This document shows, in pieces, positions 1 to 10,635 of a stretch of 22,198 nucleotides of DNA. Position 1 is the stretch's first letter; every line of letters starts with the position of its first letter. Location: assembly GCF_032854445.1 (NCBI RefSeq), contig NW_027018484.1, positions 1-22,198 on the forward strand. The letters are read 5' to 3'. A program made the translations under genes and the position numbers. The DNA is from Liolophura sinensis (taxonomy: Eukaryota > Mollusca > Polyplacophora > Chitonida > Chitonidae). Below the pieces are notes generated by a model. The model saw only the letters and a list, made by a program, of their open reading frames with translations, made no database searches and had not been told where the DNA came from.

Positions 1-182
1 ACATAGTTAATGTAGCCGATTTCAATTCGCAAAAGACCAGGCAAAAATCCAAAAGTGGAAAAACTGTTCCAATGCTGCTGGTAAGAAGCTAATCCGACGT
101 ATTTTTTGACGAGAAATCGAATGGTGCAAACCGCGTTGCTCTCCGACCAATACTTTTGGCTGTAGCCACAAATGAATAATCA
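1..182 (+). repeat. Monomer m0, 3' part only
   Basis: The last 182 bp of a monomer, cut by the window start at acatagttaatg. It has one A fewer in the caaaaagacc run, aagaagcta in place of aagaggcta, and g at offset 425. The type cannot be assigned because the diagnostic 5' half is missing. Confidence 0.93.
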
Positions 183-734
183 TTGATGTCAAGATCACGT
201 GCCCAGCAACGGCTCTTACTCCATGGAAACCAAGGAAATTTGCAATTTTTCAACAGCTGGAGATGCCTGGCCCAATTGCGCATCTTTTGGCACCTTATTG
301 ATGTGGGTCAGTGTTCAATTGTACTTTTTACAGCGCACTGTATCAAGTACCTTGTGTTTTTTTTATATACAAATGGTGTGGTTTTTCTACATGTAGATAA
401 AGACATTGAGTTTGTCTTCTTCGACTTAGAAGTAAGACATTTGCTGGGTGAGTTAAATGGGCTTGGCCCAAAGATTTGACGTCGTCTGGGCTACCGAAGG
501 GCACATAACTTATAATGAAAAGTTGAATATAGTAATGACCAGTCGCGATTGTACATAGTTAATGTAGCCGATTTCAATTCGCAAAAAGACCAGGCAAAAA
601 TCCAAAAGTAGAAAAACTGTTCCAATGCTGTTGGTAAGAGGCTAATCCGACGTATTTTTTGACGAGAAATCGAATGGTGCAAACCGCGTTGCTCTCGACC
701 AATACTTTTGGCTGTAGCCACAAATGAATAATCA
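183..734 (+). repeat. Monomer m1, unassigned type
   Basis: 552 bp. It has a private TTC triplication step (gtcttcttcgac), c at 154, gtag at 425, t at 446 (ctgttgg) and a lost C in gctctcgacc. The combination matches no higher-order type. Confidence 0.93.
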
Positions 735-1284
735 TTGATGTCAAGATCACGTGCCCAGCAACGGCTCTTACTCCATGGAAACCAAGGAAATTTGCAATTT
801 TTCAACAGCTGGAGATGCCTGGCCCAATTGCGCATCTTTTGGCACCTTATTGATGTGGGTCAGTGTTCAATTGTACTTTTTACAGCGGACTGTATCAAGT
901 ACCTTGTGTTTTTTTTATATACAAATGGTGTGGTTTTTCTACATGTAGATAAAGACATTGAGTTTGTCTTCGACTTAGAAGTAAGACATTTGCTGGGTGA
1001 GTTAAATGGGCTTGGCCCAAAGATTTGACGTCGTCTGGGCTACCGAAGGGCACATAACTTATAATGAAAAGTTGAATATAGTAATGACCAGTCGCGATTG
1101 TACATAGTTAATGTAGCCGATTTCAATTAGCAGAAAGACCAGGCAAAAATCCAAAATTGGAAAAACTGTTCCAATGCTGCTGATAAGAGGCTAATCCGAC
1201 GTATTTTTTGACGAGAAATCGAATGGTGCAAACCGTGTTGCTCTCCGACCAATACTTTTGGCTGTAGCCACAAATGAATAATCA
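735..1284 (+). repeat. Monomer m2, H/L-like 3' end
   Basis: 550 bp, g at 154. Its 3' half has ttagcagaaag (a at 395), otherwise typical of H and L monomers, but keeps aggc. Private changes are aaaattgg, ctgataag and accgtgttg. Confidence 0.93.
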
Positions 1285-1834
1285 TTGATGTCAAGATCAC
1301 GTGCCCAGCAACGGCTCTTACTCCATGGAAACCAAGGAAATTTGCAATTTTTCAACAGCTGGAGATGCCTGGCCCAATTGCGCATCTTTTGGCACCTTAT
1401 TGATGTGGGTCAGTGTTTAATTGTACTTTTTACAGCGCACTGTATCAAGTACCTTGTGTTTTTTTTATATACAAATGGTGTGGTTTTTCTACATGTAGAT
1501 AAAGACATTGAGTTTGTCTTCGACTTAGAAGTAAGACATTTGCTGGGTGAGTTAAATGGGCTTGGCCCAAAGATTTGACGTCGTCTGGGCTACCGAAGGG
1601 CACATAACTTATAATGAAAAGTTGAATATAGTAATGACCAGTCGCGATTGTACATAGTTAATGTAGCCGATTTCAATTCGCAAAAAGACCAGGCAAAAAT
1701 CCAAAAGTGGAAAAACTGTTCCAATGCTGCTGGTAAGAGGCTAATCCGACGTATGTTTTGACGAGAAATCGAATGGTGCAAACCGCGTTGCTCTCCGACC
1801 AATGCTTTTGGCTGTAGCCACAAATGAATAATCA
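1285..1834 (+). repeat. Monomer m3, A/C mosaic
   Basis: 550 bp. The 5' half has A-type gtgtttaattg and c at 154. The 3' half has gtcgcg rather than A-type atcgcg, and C-type aatgctt at 520. Private g in gtatgttttg. Confidence 0.93.
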
Positions 1835-2384
1835 TTGATGTCAAGATCACGTGCCCAGCAACGGCTCTTACTCCATGGAAACCAAGGAAATTTGCAATTT
1901 TTCAACAGCTGGAGATGCCTGGCCCAATTGCGCATCTTTTGGCACCTTATTGATGTGGGTCAGTGTTCCATTGTACTTTTTACAGCGGACTGTATCAAGT
2001 ACCTTGTGTTTTTTTATATACAAATGGTGTGGTTTTTCTACATGTAGATAAAGACATTGAGTTTATCTTCGACTTAGAAGTAAGACAACTCCTGGGTGAG
2101 TTAAATGGGCTTGGCCCAAAGATTTGACGTCGTCTGGGCTACCGAAGGGCACATAACTTATAATGAAAAGTTGAATATAGTAATGACCAGTCGCGATTGT
2201 ACATAGTTAATGTAGCCGATTTCAATTCGCAAAAAGACCAGGCAAAAATCCAAAAGTAGAAAAACTGTTCCAATGCTGTTGGTAAGAGGCTAATCCGACG
2301 TATTTTTTTGACGAGAAATCGAATGGTGCAAACCGCGTTGCTCTCCGACCAATACTTTTGGCTGTAGCCACAAATGAATAATCA
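1835..2384 (+). repeat. Monomer m4, J-like
   Basis: 550 bp. J-type a at 232 (tttatc) and caactcctggg, seven T, g at 154. It differs from later J units by gttccattg, gtctgggc, gtag, ctgttgg and an extra T before gacg. Confidence 0.93.
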
Positions 2385-2934
2385 TTGATGTCAAGATCAC
2401 GTGCCCAGCAACGGCTCTTACTCCATGGAAACAAAGGAAATTTGCAATTTTTCAACAGCTGGAGATGCCTGGCCCAATTGCGCATCTTTTGGCACCTTAT
2501 TGATGTGGGTCAGTGTTCAATTGTACTTTTTACAGCGCACTGTATCAAGTACCTTGTGTTTTTTTTATATACAAATGGTGTGGTTTTTCTACATGTAGAT
2601 AAAGACATTGAGTTTGTCTTCGACTTAGAAGTAAGACATTTGCTGGGTGAGTTAAATGGGCTTGGCCCAAAGATTTGACGTCGTCTGTGCTACCGAAGGG
2701 CACATAACTTATAATGAAAAGTTGAATATAGTAATGACCAGTCGCGATTGTACATAGTTAATGTAGCCCATTTCAATTCGCAAAAAGACCAGGCAAAAAT
2801 CCAAAAGTGGAAAAACTGTTCCAATGCTGTTGGTAAGAGGCTAATCCGACGTATTTTTTGACGAGAAATCGAATGGTGCAAACCGCGTTGCTCTCCGACC
2901 AATACTTTTGGCTGTAGCCACAAATGAATAATCA
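2385..2934 (+). repeat. Monomer m5, unassigned
   Basis: 550 bp. It carries the only substitution in the invariant core (gaaacaaagg). It has c at 154, gtctgtgc, a private gtagcccattt and ctgttgg. Confidence 0.93.
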
Positions 2935-3484
2935 TTGATGTCAAGATCACGTGCCCAGCAACGGCTCTTACTCCATGGAAACCAAGGAAATTTGCAATTT
3001 TTCAACAGCTGGAGATGCCTGGCCCAATTGCGCATCTTTTGGCACCTTATTGATGTGGGTCAGTGTTCAATTGTACTTTTTACAGCGCACTGTATCAAGT
3101 ACCTTGTGTTTTTTTTATATACAAATGGTGTGGTTTTTCTACATGTAGATAAAGACATTGAGTTTGTCTTCGACTTAGAAGTAAGACATTTGCTGGGTGA
3201 GTTAAATGGGCTTGGCCCAAAGATTTGACGTCGTCTGGGCTACCGAAGGGCACATAACTTATAATGAAAAGTTGAATATAGTAATGACCAGTCGCGATTG
3301 TACATAGTTAATGTAGCCGATTTCAATTCGCAAAAAGACCAGGCAAAAATCCAAAAGTGGAAAAACTGTTCCAATGCTGCTGGTAAGAGGCTAATCCGAC
3401 GTATTTTTTGACGAGAAATCGAATGGTGCAAACCGCGTTGCTCTCCGACCAATACTTTTGGCTGTAGCCACAAATGAATAATCA
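2935..3484 (+). repeat. Monomer m6, plain (B-like)
   Basis: 550 bp with no diagnostic variant: c at 154, eight T, gtctgggc, gtgg and ctgctgg. It resembles type B, which is defined mainly by lacking special bases, so the assignment is weak. Confidence 0.93.
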
Positions 3485-4034
3485 TTGATGTCAAGATCAC
3501 GTGCCCAGCAACGGCTCTTACTCCATGGAAACCAAGGAAATTTGCAATTTTTCAACAGCTGGAGATGCCTGGCCCAATTACGCATCTTTTGGCACCTTAT
3601 TGATGTGTGGGTCAGTGTTCAATTGTACTTTTTACAGCGGACTGTATCAAGTACCTTGTGTTTTTTTATATACAAATGGTGTGGTTTTTCTACATGTAGA
3701 TAAAGACATTGAGTTTATCTTCGACTTAGAAGTAAGACAACTCCTGGGTGAGTTAAATGGGCTTGGCCCAAAGATTTGACGTCGTCTGTGCTACCGAAGG
3801 GCACATAACTTATAATGAAAAGTTGAATATAGTAATGACCAGTCGCGATTGTACATAGTTAATGTAGCCGATTTCAATTCGCAAAAAGACCAGCAAAAAT
3901 CCAAAAGTGGAAAAACTGTTCCAATGCTGCTGGTAAGAGGCTAATCCGACGTATTTTTGGACGAGAAATCGAATGGTGCAAACCGCGTTGCTCTCCGACC
4001 AATACTTTTGGCTGTAGCCACAAATGAATAATCA
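3485..4034 (+). repeat. Monomer m7, type J
   Basis: 550 bp net. J bases (tttatc, caactcctggg, gtctgtgc), seven T, g at 154. Private changes are caattacgc, a GT duplication (gatgtgtgggtc), a lost G in gaccagc, and tttttggacg with G at 3959. Confidence 0.93.
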
Positions 4035-4584
4035 TTGATGTCAAGATCACGTGCCCAGCAACGGCTCTTACTCCATGGAAACCAAGGAAATTTGCAATTT
4101 TTCAACAGCTGGAGATGCCTGGCCCAATTGCGCATCTTTTGGCACCTTATTGATGTGGGTCAGTGTTCAATTGTACTTTTTACAGCGGACTGTATCAAGT
4201 ACCTTGTGTTTTTTTTATATACAAATGGTGTGGTTTTTCTACATGTAGATAAAGACATTGAGTTTGTCTTCGACTTAGAAGTAAGACATTTGCTGGGTGA
4301 GTTAAATGGGCTTGGCCCAAAGATTTGACGTCGTCTGTGCTACCGAAGGGCACATAACTTATAATGAAAAGTTGAATATAGTAATGACCAGTCGCGATTG
4401 TACATAGTTAATGTAGCCGATTTCAATTCGCAAAAAGACCAGGCAAAAATCCAAAAGTAGAAAAACTGTTCCAATGCTGCTGGTAAGAGGCTAATCCGAC
4501 GTATTTTTTGACGAGAAATCGAATGGTGCAAACCGCGTTGCTCTCCGACCAATACTTTTGGCTGTAGCCACAAATGAATAATCA
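4035..4584 (+). repeat. Monomer m8, type K
   Basis: 550 bp. K bases: g at 154, g at 232, catttg, gtctgtgc and gtag at 425. With m7 it forms a J-K pair repeated at m10-m11 and m22-m23. Confidence 0.93.
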
Positions 4585-5135
4585 TTGATGTCAAGATCAC
4601 GTGCCCAGCAACGGCTCTTACTCCATGGAAACCAAGGAAATTTGCAATTTTTTCAACAGCTGGAGATGCCTGGCCCAATTGCGCATCTTTTGGCACCTTA
4701 TTGATGTGGGTCAGTGTTCAATTGTACTTTTTACAGCGCACTGTATCAAGTACCTTGTGTTTTTTTTATATACAAATGGTGTGGTTTTTCTACATGTAGA
4801 TAAAGACATTGAGTTTGTCTTCGACTTAGAAGTAAGACATTTGCTGGGTGAGTTAAATGGGCTTGGCCCAAAGATTTGACGTCGTCTGGGCTACCGAAGG
4901 GCACATAATTTATAATGAAAAGTTGAATATAGTAATGACCAGTCGCGATTGTACATAGTTAATGTAGCCGATTTCAATTCGCAAAAAGACCAGGCAAAAA
5001 TCCAAAAGTGGATAAACTGTTCCAATGCTGCTGGTAAGAGGCTAATCCGACGTATTTTTTGACGAGAAATCGAATGGTGCAAACCGCGTTGCTCTCCGAC
5101 CAATACTTTTGGCTGTAGCCACAAATGAATAATCA
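4585..5135 (+). repeat. Monomer m9, type I
   Basis: 551 bp. I bases: cacataatttat and gtggataaactg, shared only with m21; c at 154. One extra T in the core (caattttttcaac). Confidence 0.94.
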
Positions 5136-5683
5136 TTGATGTCAAGATCACGTGCCCAGCAACGGCTCTTACTCCATGGAAACCAAGGAAATTTGCAATT
5201 TTTCAACAGCTGGAGATGCCTGGCCCAATTGCGCATCTTTTGGCACCTTATTGATGTGGGTCAGTGTTCAATTGTACTTTTTACAGCGGACTGTATCAAG
5301 TACCTTGTGTTTTTTTATATACAAATGGTGTGGTTTTTCTACATGTAGATAAAGACATTGAGTTTATCTTCGACTTAGAAGTAAGACAACTCCTGGGTGA
5401 GTTAAATGGGCTTGGCCCAAAGATTTGACGTCGTCTGTGCTACCGAAGGGCACATAACTTATAATGAAAAGTTGAATATAGTAATGACCAGTCGCGATTG
5501 TACATAGTTAATGTAGCCGATTTCAATTCGCAAAAAGACCAGGCAAAAATCCAAAAGTGGAAAAACTGTTCCAATGCTGCTGGTAGAGGCTAATCCGACG
5601 TATTTTTGGACGAGAAATCGAATGGTGCAAACCGCGTTGCTCTCCGACCAATACTTTTGGCTGTAGCCACAAATGAATAATCA
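5136..5683 (+). repeat. Monomer m10, type J
   Basis: 548 bp. J bases as in m22, but seven T, a lost A in ggtagaggc, and tttttggacg with G at 5608, as in m7. Confidence 0.94.
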
Positions 5684-6234
5684 TTGATGTCAAGATCACG
5701 TGCCCAGCAACGGCTCTTACTCCATGGAAACCAAGGAAATTTGCAATTTTTCAACAGCTGGAGATGCCTGGCCCAATTGCGCATCTTTTGGCACCTTATT
5801 GATGTGGGGTCAGTGTTCAATTGTACTTTTTACAGCGGACTGTATCAAGTACCTTGTGTTTTTTTTATATACAAATGGTGTGGTTTTTCTACATGTAGAT
5901 AAAGACATTGAGTTTGTCTTCGACTTAGAAGTAAGACATTTGCTGGGTGAGTTAAATGGGCTTGGCCCAAAGATTTGACGTCGTCTGTGCTACCGAAGGG
6001 CACATAACTTATAATGAAAAGTTGAATATAGTAATGACCAGTCGCGATTGTACATAGTTAATGTAGCCGATTTCAATTCGCAAAAAGACCAGGCAAAAAT
6101 CCAAAAGTAGAAAAACTGTTCCAATGCTGCTGGTAAGAGGCTAATCCGACGTATTTTTTGACGAGAAATCGAATGGTGCAAACCGCGTTGCTCTCCGACC
6201 AATACTTTTGGCTGTAGCCACAAATGAATAATCA
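5684..6234 (+). repeat. Monomer m11, type K
   Basis: 551 bp. Same diagnostic bases as m8 and m23 (gtctgtgc, gtag). One private extra G in gatgtggggtcag. Confidence 0.94.
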
Positions 6235-6787
6235 TTGATGTCAAGATCACGTGCCCAGCAACGGCTCTTACTCCATGGAAACCAAGGAAATTTGCAATTT
6301 TTCAACAGCTGGAGATGCCTGGCCCAATTGCGCATCTTTTGGCACCTTATTGATGTGGGTCAGTGTTCAATTGTACTTTTTACAGCGGACTGTATCAAGT
6401 ACCTTGTGTTTTTTTTATATACAAATGGTGTGGTTTTTCTACATGTAGATAAAGACATTGAGTTTGTCTTCGACTTAGAAGTAAGACATTTGCTGGGTGA
6501 GTTAAATGGGCTTGGCCCAAAGATTTGACGTCGTCTGGGCTACCGAAGGGCACATAACTTATAATGAAAAGTTGAATATAGTAATGACCAGTCGCGATTG
6601 TACATAGTTTAATGTAGCCGATTTCAATTAGCAAAAAGACCAGGTAAAATTCCAAAAGTAAAAAAAAACTGTTCCAATGCTGCTGGTAAGAGGCTAATCC
6701 GACGTATTTTTGGACGAGAAATCGAATGGTGCAAACCGCGTTGCTCTCCGACCAATACTTTTGGCTGTAGCCACAAATGAATAATCA
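6235..6787 (+). repeat. Monomer m12, type L
   Basis: 553 bp. L bases shared with m24: ttagcaaaaag, aggtaaaattcc and a nine-A run after aaaagt. Private extra T in tagtttaatg, and tttttggacg with G at 6712. Confidence 0.94.
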
Positions 6788-7336
6788 TTGATGTCAAGAT
6801 CACGTGCCCAGCAACGGCTCTTACTCCATGGAAACCAAGGAAATTTGCAATTTTTCAACAGCTGGAGATGCCTGGCCCAATTGCGCATCTTTTGGCACCT
6901 TATTGATGTGGGTCAGTGTTTAATTGTACTTTTTACAGCGCACTGTATCAAGTACCTTGTGTTTTTTTATATACAAATGGTGTGGTTTTTCTACATGTAG
7001 ATAAAGACATTGAGTTTGTCTTCGACTTAGAAGTAAGACATTTGCTGGGTGAGTTAAATGGGCTTGGCCCAAAGATTTGACGTCGTCTGGGCTACCGAAG
7101 GGCACATAACTTATAATAAAAAGGTGAATATAGTAATGACCAATCGCGATTGTACATAGTTAATGTAGCCGATTTCAATTCGCAAAAAGACCAGGCAAAA
7201 ATCCAAAAGTGGAAAAACTGTTCCAATGCTGCTGGTAAGAGGCTAATCCGACGTATTTTTTGACGAGAAATCGAATGGTGCAAACCGCGTTGCTCTCCGA
7301 CCAATACTTTTGGCTGTAGCCACAAATGAATAATCA
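6788..7336 (+). repeat. Monomer m13, type A
   Basis: 549 bp. A bases gtgtttaattg and gaccaatcgcg. Seven T, and two private substitutions in ataataaaaaggtg, one of which creates an AATAAA hexamer, found in no other copy that I can see. Confidence 0.94.
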
Positions 7337-7887
7337 TTGATGTCAAGATCACGTGCCCAGCAACGGCTCTTACTCCATGGAAACCAAGGAAATTTGCAAT
7401 TTTTCAACAGCTGGAGATGCCTGGCCCAATTGCGCATCTTTTGGCACCTTATTGATGTGGGTCAGTGTTCAATTGTACTTTTTACAGCGCACTGTATCAA
7501 GTACCTTGTGTTTTTTTTATATACAAATGGTGTGGTTTTTCTACATGTAGATAAAGACATTGAGTTTGTCTTCGACTTAGAAGTAAGACATTTGCTGGGT
7601 GAGTTAAATGGGCTTGGCCCAAAGATTTGACGTCGTCTGGGCTACCGAAGGGCACATAACTTATAATGAAAAGGTTGAATATAGTAATGACCAGTCGCGA
7701 TTGTACATAGTTAATGTAGCCGATTTCAATTCGCAAAAAGACCAGGCAAAAATCCAAAAGTGGAAAAACTGTTCCAATGCTGCTGGTAAGAGGCTAATCC
7801 GACGTATTTTTGGACGAGAAATCGAATGGTGCAAACCGCGTTGCTCTCCGACCAATACTTTTGGCTGTAGCCACAAATGAATAATCA
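7337..7887 (+). repeat. Monomer m14, type B
   Basis: 551 bp. Plain B type plus two private changes, an extra G at 7673-7674 and G at 7812 (tttttggacg). Together these open the 90-codon frame described separately. Confidence 0.94.
7608..7880 (+). other. Unusual 90-codon open frame, opened by two private changes
   Basis: In other monomers this frame (ATG in gagttaaatggg) ends after about 33 codons, and the continuing frame is also cut at ttt-tga. In m14 an extra G (7673-7674, aaaaggttg) moves translation to the second frame, and a T to G change at 7812 turns the TGA stop into GGA, so the frame reads on to the end of the monomer. The product would be basic and Cys/Trp-containing, with a segment AAGKRLIRRIFGREI. 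I recognise no family. It may be chance, a consensus error, or the remnant of a sequence that once coded. Confidence 0.2.
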
Positions 7888-8437
7888 TTGATGTCAAGAT
7901 CACGTGCCCAGCAACGGCTCTTACTCCATGGAAACCAAGGAAATTTGCAATTTTTCAACAGCTGGAGATGCCTGGCCCAATTGCGCATCTTTTGGCACCT
8001 TATTGATGTGGGTCAGTGTTCAATTGTACTTTTTACAGCGCACTGTAACAAGTACCTTGTGTTTTTTTTATATACAAATGGTGTGGTTTTTCTACATGTA
8101 GATAAAGACATTGAGTTTGTCTTCGACTTAGAAGTAAGACATTTGCTGGGTGAGTTAAATGGGCTTGGCCCAAAGATTTGACGTCGTCTGGGCTACCGAA
8201 GGGCACATAACTTATAATGAAAAGTTGAATATAGTAATGACCAGTCGCGATTGTACATAGTTAATGTAGCCGATTTCAATTCGCAAAAAGACCAGGCAAA
8301 AATCCAAAAGTGGAAAAACTGTTCCAATGCTGCTGGTAAGAGGCTAATCCGACGTATTTTTTGACGAGAAATCGAATGGTGCAAACCGCGTTGCTCTCCG
8401 ACCAATGCTTTTGGCTGTAGCCACAAATGAATAATCA
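7888..8437 (+). repeat. Monomer m15, type C
   Basis: 550 bp. C bases cactgtaaca and aatgctt. By eye identical to m27. Confidence 0.95.
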
Positions 8438-8987
8438 TTGATGTCAAGATCACGTGCCCAGCAACGGCTCTTACTCCATGGAAACCAAGGAAATTTGCAA
8501 TTTTTCAACAGCTGGAGATGCCTGGCCCAATTGCGCATCTTTTGGCACCTTATTGATGTGGGTCAGTGTTCAATTGTACTTTTTACAGCGGACTGTATCA
8601 AGTACCTTGTGTTTTTTTCATCTACAAATGGTGTGGTTTTTCTACATGTAGATAAAGACATTGAGTTTGTCTTCGACTTAGAAGTAAGACATTTGCTGGG
8701 TGAGTTAAATGGGCTTGGCCCAAAGATTTGACGTCTTCTGGGCTACCGAAGGGCACATAACTTATAATGAAAAGTTGAATATAGTAATGACCAGTCGCGA
8801 TGGTACATAGTAAATGTAGCCGATTTTAATTCGCAAAAAGACCAGGCAAAAATCCAAAAGTGGAAAAACTGTTCCAATGCTGCTGGTAAGAGGCTAATCC
8901 GACGTATTTTTTGACGAGAAATCGAATGGTGCAAACCGCGTTGCTCTCCGACCAATACGTTTGGCTGTAGCCACAATTGAGTGATCA
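8438..8987 (+). repeat. Monomer m16, D/E hybrid
   Basis: 550 bp. The 5' three quarters is D type (tcatctac, cttctgggc, gatggtac, tagtaaatg). The 3' end is E type (aatacgt, attgagtgatc). It stands where copy 2 has two monomers, m28 and m29. Confidence 0.92.
8848..8910 (+). other. Crossover interval of the D/E fusion monomer
   Basis: Up to base 8847, m16 carries D-type bases (tcatctac, cttctgggc, gatggtac, tagtaaatg, ttttaattcgc, aggc). From 8911 it carries E-type bases (t rather than g at the gtattttt site, then aatacgt and attgagtg). The interval between the last D base and the first E base is identical in both parents. Relative to copy 2 the alignment shift changes here from 6600 to 7150 bp, exactly one monomer. 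If the g in later D copies is a younger mutation, the interval widens to 8958. Confidence 0.85.
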
Positions 8988-9538
8988 TTGATGTCAAGAT
9001 CACGTGCCCAGCAACGGCTCTTACTCCATGGAAACCAAGGAAATTTGCAATTTTTCAACAGCTGGAGATGCCTTGGTTAATTGCGCATCTTTTGGCACCC
9101 TATTAATGTGGGTCAGTGTTCAATTGTACTTTTTGCAGCAGACTGTATCAAGTACCTTGTGTTTTTTTTTATATACAAATGGTGTGGTTTTTCTACATGT
9201 AGATAAAGACATTGAGTTTGTCTTCGACGTAGAAGTAAGACATTTGCTGGGTGAGTTAAATGGGCTTGGCCCAAAGATTTGACGTCGTCTGGGCTACCGA
9301 AGGGCACATAACTTATAATGAAAAGTTGAATATAGTAATGACCAGTCGCGATTGTACATAGTTAATGTAGCCGATTTCAATTCGCAAAAAGTCCAGGCAA
9401 AAATCCAAAAGTGGAAAAACTGTTCCAATGCTGCTGGTAAGAGGCTAATCCGACGTATTTTTTGACGAGAAATCGAATGGTGCAAACCGCGTTGCTCTCC
9501 GACCAATACTTTTGGCTGTAGCCACAAATGAATAATCA
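8988..9538 (+). repeat. Monomer m17, type F
   Basis: 551 bp. The most distinctive type: ccttggttaattg, accctattaatg, tttgcagcagac, cgacgtagaag and aaaagtccagg. Nine T. The TAA in ccttggttaa interrupts the recurrent 97-codon frame. Confidence 0.95.
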
Positions 9539-10086
9539 TTGATGTCAAGATCACGTGCCCAGCAACGGCTCTTACTCCATGGAAACCAAGGAAATTTGCA
9601 ATTTTTCAACAGCTGGAGATGCCTGGCCCAATTGCGCATCTTTTGGCACCTTATTGATGTGGGTCAGTGTTCAATTGTACTTTTCACAGCGCACAGTATC
9701 AAGTACCTTGTGTTTTTTTATATACAAATGGTGTGGTTTTTCTACATGTAGATAAAGACATTGAGTTTGTCTTCGACTTAGAAGTAAGACATTTGCTGGG
9801 TGAGTTAAATGGGCTTGGCCCAAAGATTTGACGTCGTCTGGGCTACCGAAGGGCACATAACTTATAATGAAAAGTTGAAATAGTAATGACCAGTCGCGAT
9901 TGTACATAGTTAATGTAGCCGATTTCAATTCGCAAAAAGACCAGGCAAAAATCCAAAAGTGGAAAAACTGTTCCAATGCTGCTGGTAAGAGGCTAATCCG
10001 ACGTATTTTTTGACGAGAAATCGAATGGTGCAAACCGCGTTGCTCTCCGACCAATGCTTTTTTCTGTAGCCACAAATGAATAATCA
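9539..10086 (+). repeat. Monomer m18, type G
   Basis: 548 bp. G bases cttttcacagcgcacagtatc and aatgcttttttctg. Seven T, and one base lost in gttgaaatag. Confidence 0.94.
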
Positions 10087-10635
10087 TTGATGTCAAGATC
10101 ACGTGCCCAGCAACGGCTCTTACTCCATGGAAACCAAGGAAATTTGCAATTTTTCAACAGCTGGAGATGCCTGGCCCAATTGCGCATCTTTTGGCACCTT
10201 ATTGATGTGGGTCAGTGTTCAATTGTACTTTTTACAGCGGATTGTATCAAGTACCTTGTGTTTTTTTATATACAAATGGTGTGGTTTTTCTACATGTAGA
10301 TAAAGACATTGAGTTTATCTTCGACTTAGAAGTAAGACATTTGCTGGGTGAGTTAAATGGGCTTGGCCCAAAGATTTGACGTCGTCTGGGCTACCGAAGG
10401 GCACATAACTTATAATGAAAAGTTGAATATAGTAATGACCAGTCGCGATTGTACATAGTTAATGTAGCCGATTTCAATTAGCAAAAAGACCAGGTAAAAT
10501 TCCAAAAGTGAAAAAACTGTTCCAATGCTGTTGGTAAGAGGCTAATCCGACGTATTTTTTGACGAGAAATCGAATGGTGCAAACTGCGTTGCTCTCCGAC
10601 CAATACTTTTGGCTGTAGCCACAAATGAATAATCA
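10087..10635 (+). repeat. Monomer m19, type H
   Basis: 549 bp. H bases gcggattg, seven T, tttatc with catttg, ttagc, aggtaaaattcc, gtgaaaaaactg, ctgttgg and aaactgcg. Confidence 0.95.

Larger units (their letters stand above)
183..4584 (+). repeat. Left array segment, m1-m8, irregular with a three-monomer sub-period
   Basis: Eight monomers that do not follow the higher-order order seen further right. J-like monomers (a at offset 232 plus caactc at 255) occur at m4 and m7 and again at m10, every third unit, about 1650 bp. m7-m8 repeat as J-K at m10-m11. m2-m3 resemble the junction of an H or L monomer with an A monomer (a at 395 in m2, t at 134 in m3). Private substitutions are more frequent here than in the 10.6-20 kb region, consistent with an older or less recently homogenised part of the array. 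Confidence 0.8.

Noticed and set aside
183-479. Recurrent 97-98-codon plus-strand open frame (TTG start, ends GLGPKI), present in most monomers
   Set aside because: It has no ATG as first codon in the chosen frame, it is frameshifted by poly-T length changes in many copies and stopped by TAA in F monomers. Differences between types are largely amino-acid changing. Its conservation follows from satellite homogenisation, and no family is recognisable.
491-835. Minus-strand frames of 64, 86 and up to 143 codons in every monomer
   Set aside because: They overlap each other and the plus-strand frames across the same bases. The longest arise where an indel or lost stop fuses two frames. No domain, signal peptide or codon pattern supports them.
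2935-3484. CENP-B box candidates (ttcgacttagaagtaag and ttcgcaaaaagacc)
   Set aside because: Both contain TTCG followed by an A at the right distance, but lack the required CGGG at the 3' end of the box.
3301-3484. tRNA or Pol III internal promoter
   Set aside because: No A-box/B-box pair and no cloverleaf could be drawn; the runs of T and A are part of the ordinary monomer.
6788-7336. AATAAA polyadenylation signal in m13
   Set aside because: It is created by one private substitution in a single monomer of an indel-rich stretch, and there is no transcript unit for it to end.
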